From Candidatus Colimorpha onthohippi (GTDB lineage: Bacteria > Bacteroidota > Bacteroidia > Bacteroidales > P3): a stretch of 11,283 nucleotides of DNA. The stretch lies in contig JAGHVA010000243.1 of the NCBI GenBank assembly GCA_018064565.1, forward strand, positions 1 to 11,283, given 5' to 3'. Positions 9,001-11,283 of the stretch are shown in pieces (within the stretch, counting starts at the first letter, position 1; each line of letters starts with the position of its first letter). Below the pieces are notes generated by a model, which worked only from the letters and a program-made list of their open reading frames with translations, was not told the origin of the DNA and did no database searches. The translations under genes were made by a program, and so were the position numbers.

Positions 9001-11283
9001 AGCACGTTGCCGTCGGCGGCGGTGAACTGCAGGTTGTCCTGCGCGGTGAGGAAGGCCTGCGGATAGGAGGTGAGGTTGGTAAAGGAAATGGGCGAGAACT
9101 TGTCGAAGTTCCAGCAGGTAGGCATGGTGGCATGCTCGTAGAGGGCGTTGGCACCATAGATATAGAGAGCTGGGGCGTTGATGTCGATGCTGATGTGCTG
9201 ACCCATCTCGCCCGTGTATTGGTCAAAGTTTTCGGTGTAGGGGATGTCCTGCGGACGGCAGGGAGCCTCGAAGGCGAGGCTGACGGCACCGCTGGTGTCG
9301 CCCTCGCCGCAGATAGTGCGGACGTAGGCAATGTAGCGGTCGCCCGAGACAAGCCCGCTGAAGGTGGTAGTAGTAGCGGCAGTGATTATTCTGGATATTC
9401 TGGAATTGCCGGATTCTCCGGACTCTCCGGACTCTCCGGACTCTCCAGACTCTCCGGACTCTCCGGATTCTCCGGACACATTCACCAGCACCACCTCGTA
9501 GCCGGTGGCACTGGCAGGACCCTGCCAGTTGAGCACCACGCTGCCATCGGTGATGGTGTTGTCGCTGTTGATGGCGAGGCTGTTGGGCTGACGGCACGAC
9601 GGCAACAAGGTTACCGCCACGCTGTCGAGATAAAGGGCACCCGTGTTGTAGGTGGCAGCCACTGCGTCGGGGTACTCGTAGCGGAAGCCCATGTAATACT
9701 GCACGCCGGGTTCGACCACGTCGTAGAACGCCACGCTGTCGGTAGTCCACTGCTCGGTAGGCTCAAGTTTCTTGACAACGGTATAGGTGTTCACGTTGTT
9801 GTTCACTGTGCTTACAACAACGTAGGCGGTACCGTGCAGTTTGTTATAGAAACGATAGTTGAATTTCAGTTGCAAGTTTTCGAGAGGCTCGGTGAATATG
9901 GGCAGGAACTCCATGGCACTACGGGCAATGCTGCGCGAGGCACCCATGGCATAGCTCACCCCTTCGTTGGCCTCGGTCTCGTTGGTGAAGAGGAAGGCAC
10001 GCGGGTAGCGGTCGTCGCTGTTGTTGTAGTCGTGGGCGTAGGTGCCAGCCAACGGACGTGTCCAGCAGTAAGGACGCTGCGGACTGTTGGTGTTGACATT
10101 GTAGATATTGGTGCTGTGTCGGCCATCAACCGATATGTTGCCGTTGCGGGCAGCCGTGGTGGTGGCGTTGGCGTAGTAGTAGATATCGAAGTCCTCGTAG
10201 TAAGGCACGGTGTAGGCGGGGCAGCCAGAGGCTGGCGTGCGGAAGCTGATGAGGGTGTCGGGACCATGGCTGCTGCCGATGGCGCAATAGGCGTGGAGGT
10301 AGCAGTCGTAAAGGGTGTTGGTGTCGAGCGTCAGGGCGAGGCTGTTGCCATAGACTATGGTGTCGTGGCCGTTGCCAAGGCCGAAGCCATGCTTGCCGTA
10401 CTCAATGACGTAGTACTGTGCCGAGGTCTGCGCCGTCCAACTGACGGTGGTGGTGACAGGCGAGGTGGTGGTGTGCGCCACCGTGATGCCCTGCATAGCA
10501 GGACAGCCTTCGGACTTATAGACATTGATGTCGTCGAGGAACAACGTGGAAGTTCCGTTCAGGTAGGCATAACGGAATGCGATACGAGCACCACCATGCT
10601 GCAAGGCAGGATTGCGACGGAAGTAGTCGGCAAAATCGAAAGTGCTCGTGGTGTATGACGAGTTGTGCAACGCCTGCGTGTTGTTGAAGGTGGCGCACTG
10701 CACAAAGGAGTTCGGGTCGTTGGGATTATTCATAAAGCCTATCTCAAGCGGTCCGCCATAGTTGCCGTTTGTGCGGAGGTCGCGGTGCGAGAAGGTGATG
10801 GTGAGACTGTCGATAGGCAGTTCAAACTCTGGCAGTGCTGCCACAGCCGAGTTGGTTACACCCGTGGTGTTAGGCCTCATATACAGAGCATACTTGCCGC
10901 TCTTGGCAACGGCACTGTACTGGCTGTTGTCGTACATAGTACCGTTGGCGATATAGGCCTGCGGCCATGCTGCGGAGGTAGCAGCCTGGTTAGCAAAGGT
11001 CCAGCACGACGGCATGTAGTGATCGCCGTAGTTGTAGCGCAGCGGTGCTGACGGAGCACCAGCATTGACACATGTGCCATAGTAGCCGTACTCGTCGCCA
11101 TAACTATCAAAATTCTCGCTGTAGGGCAGTGCGTAAGGCACACACAATGTGGTGGCGAAGGTGGTGCCGGCATTGCCGTAGCAGGCGTTGTCGGTGCAAT
11201 AGGCATAGACGTAGAAGGTGTAACGCGTGCCAGCGGTAAGGCCGGTGATGGTGGTGTAGGGCGTGCTGACGGTGGGATAGAGG
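1..11283 (-). CDS. Giant Fn3 / jelly-roll repeat surface protein, internal fragment (both ends missing)
   Basis: A single minus-strand frame (codon first bases at positions equal to 2 modulo 3) is open from 11282 to 3: 3,760 codons, no stop, no frameshift in my full translation. Neither start codon nor stop is present, so ribosome binding site, signal peptide and sorting signal cannot be judged. The product is an array of eleven jelly-roll domains (MAM / cleaved-adhesin / choice-of-anchor J type) alternating with Fn3 domains, followed by tandem Fn3, a DUF5018-like sandwich, Fn3 and a further beta-rich domain. No enzyme motif is visible. Cysteines recur at fixed places, which fits an exported, disulfide-stabilised protein. 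Family knowledge: such proteins in Bacteroidales are secreted, often by type IX secretion, and act in adhesion or carbohydrate/protein binding. I infer a surface adhesin or filamentous stalk; the ligand is unknown. The coding strand, frame and repeat nature are certain; the function is tentative. Confidence 0.95.
3..506 (-). other. Beta-rich domain of Bacteroidales surface proteins, cut by window edge
   Basis: Residues 3593-3760. It starts DCGIVEVAQCGTGT, then YKSYIQLLYDKASI, GWIKSLSFNYYNAT, KEITMYVGNTT, a YWTTIEFDQPFYYDG strand pair and NSIVVATKSDYSG, followed by an aromatic YSNFSAFYYT segment. The order 'GTGT... YsYsQqiY... G.I.sI.Fyn... i.iYmgnT... W..I.ld.PF.YdG..n..v...d' is one I recognise from other Bacteroidales multi-domain surface proteins, where it often sits near the C-terminal half and is followed by more Fn3 and a sorting domain. 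There is no stop before base 3, so the protein continues. Confidence 0.55.
507..830 (-). other. Fn3 domain between DUF5018-like and terminal domain
   Basis: Residues 3485-3592. It opens GTCPDPMGADYSEVGRRTATLSW, a normal strand A-B with starting cysteine, then EGYALLLS for strand C, a long hydrophilic loop (ITDFDAAIANGDT), YTYRFDSLDRDHQYYTYIRTQC for strands E-F, and WLRLPLHT for strand G. It has both of the usual Fn3 cysteines. The loop between strands C and E is longer than in module Fn3 copies and has no GF..GTGT segment. Confidence 0.72.
837..1115 (-). other. DUF5018-like bacterial beta-sandwich domain
   Basis: Residues about 3390-3482. The order FSI....LGTVEGVID, HTVTFNLPFGSDVASLTPEFTLAD, then ESGVTIQNFQSPVTYTVVAED and a final TQDYVVTIV strand matches the layout of the DUF5018-like Ig-type domains of Bacteroidota surface lipoproteins: a 'G.I...T.tItv.vP.gtdv..L.P.ftls' half followed by 'SGvt..dF..pvtYtVtaeDgs...YtVtV'. 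This is recognition by pattern, not a search. The biochemical role of such domains is unknown; they usually act as spacers. It is the only copy in the window and contains no cysteine. Confidence 0.6.
1116..1421 (-). other. Fn3 domain in tandem (twelfth complete copy)
   Basis: Residues 3288-3389. It starts at ADCAVADL, with ATLQFSNGYAYTKW and the strand C motif LAYG, then INSLTADTMYRFAIRPEV and VWCQWSNYASATTL, the WSNY..A.T strand typical of Fn3 strand G. It directly follows the Fn3 of module 11, breaking the alternation seen in the rest of the array. The end is placed where the next sandwich begins (VLVQFSIQ) and is approximate by some 5 residues. Confidence 0.72.
1422..2336 (-). repeat. Module 11: last jelly-roll domain + long Fn3
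   Basis: Jelly roll at residues 2983-3175, Fn3 at 3176-3287. Landmarks are LPYQENFDSY, PSCWKFTG, NLALHT, AALPHF, LSVSFWYRAYN, IGIMTDPNDPNTY, an EEQRLDTATYYYLAFRE strand and FFIDDINI. The Fn3 opens NLCRTP and is longer (112 residues), with a DADF/NPA loop and IAGLQPGTRYYVAVQG; its second cysteine sits in the loop NGSC rather than at the end of strand F. It ends FTTTGEPPVPADC, a proline-rich linker, so here Fn3 is followed by Fn3 instead of a jelly roll. Confidence 0.75.
2337..3254 (-). repeat. Module 10: jelly-roll domain + Fn3
   Basis: Jelly roll at residues 2677-2884, Fn3 at 2885-2982. Landmarks are VPYYEDFDLY, PQCWQFPNM, YFPKFNL, NSLALAS, VLPLF, HLKIRFKAT, VGLTTDPTNVNG, YYIVIRYNGG and LYVDNVEVF. 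An additional Cys (HNCLS) precedes PQCW. The Fn3 opens DDCQQP, with MELNW, YTIEYGLTGFERG, RGLLPNKQYDFYISTYC and TAPC; strands B and C are separated by a longer hydrophilic loop (DADNGKPKAHH). Confidence 0.77.
3255..4085 (-). repeat. Module 9: jelly-roll domain + Fn3
   Basis: Jelly roll at residues 2400-2587, Fn3 at 2588-2676. Landmarks are LPYTQDFDYDGY, PACWQFAG, LYPKAYIY, NSLVLTT, AALPTF, VVSFYYRN, QLGYMTDPQDVSTF, AEHDLSLDG, SVIAFRYAG and MIIDSVRVY. The Fn3 opens ADCPKVQGI, with NISW, YRIEYGRRGFTRGTGT, NLEPGIAYDFYVSAHC and YRAAC. It is close to module 8 in layout but clearly diverged in sequence. Confidence 0.8.
4086..4931 (-). repeat. Module 8: jelly-roll domain + Fn3
   Basis: Jelly roll at residues 2118-2308, Fn3 at 2309-2399. 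Landmarks are IPYTEDFDIY, ANCWTY, NALLFKS, AALPSF, MLKLTFNYKN, QIGYMTDPNDASTF, YEYDFRRAG, GARIAFRYA and YAAIDSVKVD. The Fn3 opens PECGNVTNLAV, with VTLQW, YEVEYGVHGFQKGTGT, TVTGLLATKLYDFYVTAIC and ARPGC. This is one of the closest fits to the array consensus and a good reference copy. Confidence 0.8.
4932..5723 (-). repeat. Module 7: jelly-roll domain of a different subfamily + Fn3
   Basis: Jelly roll at residues 1854-2026, Fn3 at 2027-2117. It opens CWTEDFEGDVSDW, then WMIGTGWAASGSKGLYV, an aromatic strand pair WSCNWRCWGES with YDFMYLYLVPTD, and closes NPPGAIDNLRI. This order (FEG..W, W..G, GES..D, LVP, NPP.AIDN.I) matches another choice-of-anchor-J-like group common in Bacteroidales, not the P.CW / MTDPxD type of the other ten copies; at 173 residues it is also shorter. 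The following Fn3 (PTCPLP, ATISW, WYVEYGPEGF, VYSNC, FVTEC) is ordinary except for an extra TKCE cysteine. Confidence 0.74.
5205..6020 (-). other. AT-rich compositional block inside the gene
   Basis: Hand counts of 60-base lines give 26/60 G+C at 5761-5820, 20/60 at 5821-5880, 25/60 at 5401-5460 and 26/60 at 5221-5280. Lines elsewhere give 38/60 (4021-4080) and 39/60 (7201-7260). Codon choice changes too: GGA, AAT, AGA/AGG, TTG, ACA and TCA become frequent. The block spans the Fn3 of module 6 and the deviant jelly roll of module 7, and ends close to the start of the next Fn3. The reading frame is unbroken across both edges. Confidence 0.8.
5724..6626 (-). repeat. Module 6: jelly-roll domain + atypical Fn3
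   Basis: Jelly roll at residues 1553-1754, Fn3 at 1755-1853. Landmarks are VPFEENFESY, PQCWDFPG, YPQAYLT, KSLALKS, the STIEFSYRNYD strand, LGVTTSRTDPSDF, YYIAFRF and VAVIDSIKI. The Fn3 is unusual: the starting cysteine is absent (SSSQKLTAG), strand B reads LLMWN, and there are two unpaired-looking cysteines (KACES, LKCIM) besides the usual one (VRGMC). A charged PTEEEF segment lies between strands C and E. Base composition falls sharply within this Fn3. Confidence 0.73.
6627..7502 (-). repeat. Module 5: cysteine-poor jelly-roll domain + Fn3
   Basis: Jelly roll at residues 1261-1465, Fn3 at 1466-1552. The entry motif is ALPYNENFDGY, followed by an Ala/Tyr/Gly/Asn-rich stretch. Where other copies have P.CW this one has PAWF, and the cysteine before the entry motif is missing too. 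It continues with YRQAWMC, YAVLPYF, DSLRMAFDYRFYD, VGVMRSPYDVSSF, YVAIRYQY and LYIDNLSV. The Fn3 starts AECEAP, with SLQW, YEIAYG, LAGLQTNTTYYYKMRAKC, an EWSEV strand and FKTTC. One extra Cys (RNCGA) lies between strands B and C. Confidence 0.77.
7503..8390 (-). repeat. Module 4: jelly-roll domain + Fn3
   Basis: Jelly roll at residues 965-1166, Fn3 at 1167-1260. Landmarks are LPYYEHFD, PQCWSFANL, TYPQSFVV, GALVLRN, VALPGF, LPLDSLTIAFRYR, FGYMTDPEDANTF, GARIALRF and VMIDEVIV. The Fn3 opens TDCKRLDNV, with YRVVYGAHPFFPG, GLTASSAYDFYISSQC and a closing strand WVKVTAA. Unlike the other copies it ends in a short Ala/Thr-rich run (TAATAAATA) with no terminal cysteine. Confidence 0.78.
8391..9260 (-). 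repeat. Module 3: jelly-roll domain + Fn3
   Basis: Jelly roll at residues 675-878, Fn3 at 879-964. Landmarks are IPYTENFDQY, PTCW, SYPQAFLT, ALLPL, the LKITYYYRN strand, LGYVTGS in place of the MTDPxD turn, ARIAIRW and YLAIDSIKV. The Fn3 starts NTCATVQNL, has SLQW and the strand pair TFSVVV / TRNEY, then GLTAGNRYQFVVRAVC and the end PTC. It is among the shorter Fn3 copies (86 residues), with no YG..GF segment. Confidence 0.77.
9261..10223 (-). repeat. Module 2: jelly-roll domain + Fn3 with Ser-Gly-Glu insertion
   Basis: Jelly roll at residues 354-562, Fn3 at 563-674. Landmarks are VPYYEDFD, PYCW, an LKFNYRFYN strand, MGFRYEYP and LYLDSVAV. The usual MTDPxD turn is absent and is replaced by an Asn-rich stretch (VNNNVNTY). 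The Fn3 begins with PSCRQP and has VVLNW and YEVVLVNV; then a 30-residue Ser-Gly-Glu tract interrupts it after strand C, before SGLVSGDRYIAYVRTIC and the closing APC. The Fn3 is 112 residues against about 86-98 in most of its neighbours; without the insert it would be about 82. Confidence 0.75.
9387..9476 (-). repeat. In-frame 9-bp tandem repeat (Ser-Gly-Glu)n
   Basis: Ten consecutive 9-base units on the coding strand. The first seven are TCCGGAGAG or one-base variants (third-position changes only: TCT at 9447-9449, and GAA in units 1 and 7), encoding Ser-Gly-Glu seven times. Units 8-10 are degenerate (TCCGGCAAT, then TCCAGAATA twice), encoding SGN, SRI, SRI. Residues 603-632. The core TCCGGA is its own reverse complement. 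The unit is a multiple of three, so gain or loss of copies would keep the frame. It is the only tract of this kind in the window. Confidence 0.97.
10224..11144 (-). repeat. Module 1: jelly-roll domain + Fn3
   Basis: Jelly roll at residues 47-259, Fn3 at 260-353. The entry motif is LPYSENFD (residues 52-59) and PSCW is at 91-94. The strand PIDSLTITF, the turn MNNPNDPNSF, the IAFRY strand and the closing LFLDDINVY follow in family order. The Fn3 starts at Cys 260 (EGCPAM), with VSW, YVIEYGKHGFGLG, and LHAYC before FRTPASGC. The jelly roll is longer than most copies because of a Tyr/Gly-rich insertion between the entry motif and PSCW. I see no catalytic residues. Confidence 0.78.
11145..11282 (-). 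other. Fn3 domain, C-terminal part only
   Basis: Residues 1-46. The upstream window edge cuts an Fn3 domain. What remains is the E-F-G strand part: a T.TGLTAGTRYTFYVYAYC segment followed by a TTFATT strand and the junction cysteine that starts the next jelly roll. There is an extra Cys (NACYG) that other Fn3 copies lack; module 1 also has an extra Cys (YGTC, residue 71), so a local additional disulfide is possible. The array therefore continues upstream of the window. Confidence 0.8.

Noticed and set aside
9387..9476. CRISPR array
   Set aside because: Units are only 9 bases with no spacers and are translated in frame as Ser-Gly-Glu; this is a coding minisatellite.
8898..10658. Plus-strand frame of 586 codons, including a Ser-Gly-Leu repeat
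   Set aside because: Shadow of modules 1-3; the repeat is the reverse complement of the Ser-Gly-Glu tract of the sense gene.
1..11283. Frameshifts or pseudogene decay in the long gene
   Set aside because: Domain motifs stay in one frame from first to last codon and no in-frame stop was found in the line-by-line translation.

Overview
The whole 11,283-base window lies inside one protein-coding gene on the minus strand. I translated codons from base 11282 down to base 3 line by line: 3,760 codons without a stop, with both the start and the end of the gene outside the window. The sequence shows no intergenic space, second gene, promoter, terminator, RNA gene, insertion sequence or CRISPR array. 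Residue numbers below count from the codon at 11282 as residue 1.

The protein is a repetitive, probably surface-exposed giant. Reading N to C (11282 down to 3), it has a partial fibronectin type III (Fn3) tail, then eleven modules of about 265-320 residues. Each module is one jelly-roll domain of the MAM / cleaved-adhesin / 'choice-of-anchor J' kind followed by one Fn3 domain. The jelly rolls open with a motif like C..(L/V/I)PY.E.FD, carry P.CW about 30-45 residues later, an SL.L strand, an ALP.F step, a (G)xMTDPxD..TF turn, and close with an IAFR strand and YIDDI.V. The Fn3 domains show W (strand B), Y.VEYG..GF (strand C), GL..G..Y.FYV.A.C (strands E-F) and TF.T.C at the end. After the eleventh module the pattern changes: a second Fn3, a short beta-sandwich resembling DUF5018, another Fn3, and the beginning of a different beta-rich domain that runs off the window at base 3.

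Organism: the domain combination is typical of Bacteroidota, most likely Bacteroidales, and recalls the architecture of Porphyromonas-type haemagglutinin/adhesin proteins and large Fn3 proteins of gut and rumen Bacteroidales. Most of the window is GC-rich for that group (about 60-65% in lines I counted). Secretion by type IX machinery and cell-surface attachment are inferences; the signal peptide and any C-terminal sorting domain would lie outside the window.

The most notable local features are a 90-base in-frame 9-bp tandem repeat encoding Ser-Gly-Glu inside one Fn3 (9387-9476); an AT-richer block (5205-6020) that also carries the only jelly roll of a different subfamily; and a cysteine pattern in which two junction cysteines are lost together in module 5, pointing to a conserved disulfide. 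Long plus-strand reading frames (up to 814 codons) are antisense shadows in exact codon register and are not annotated as genes.
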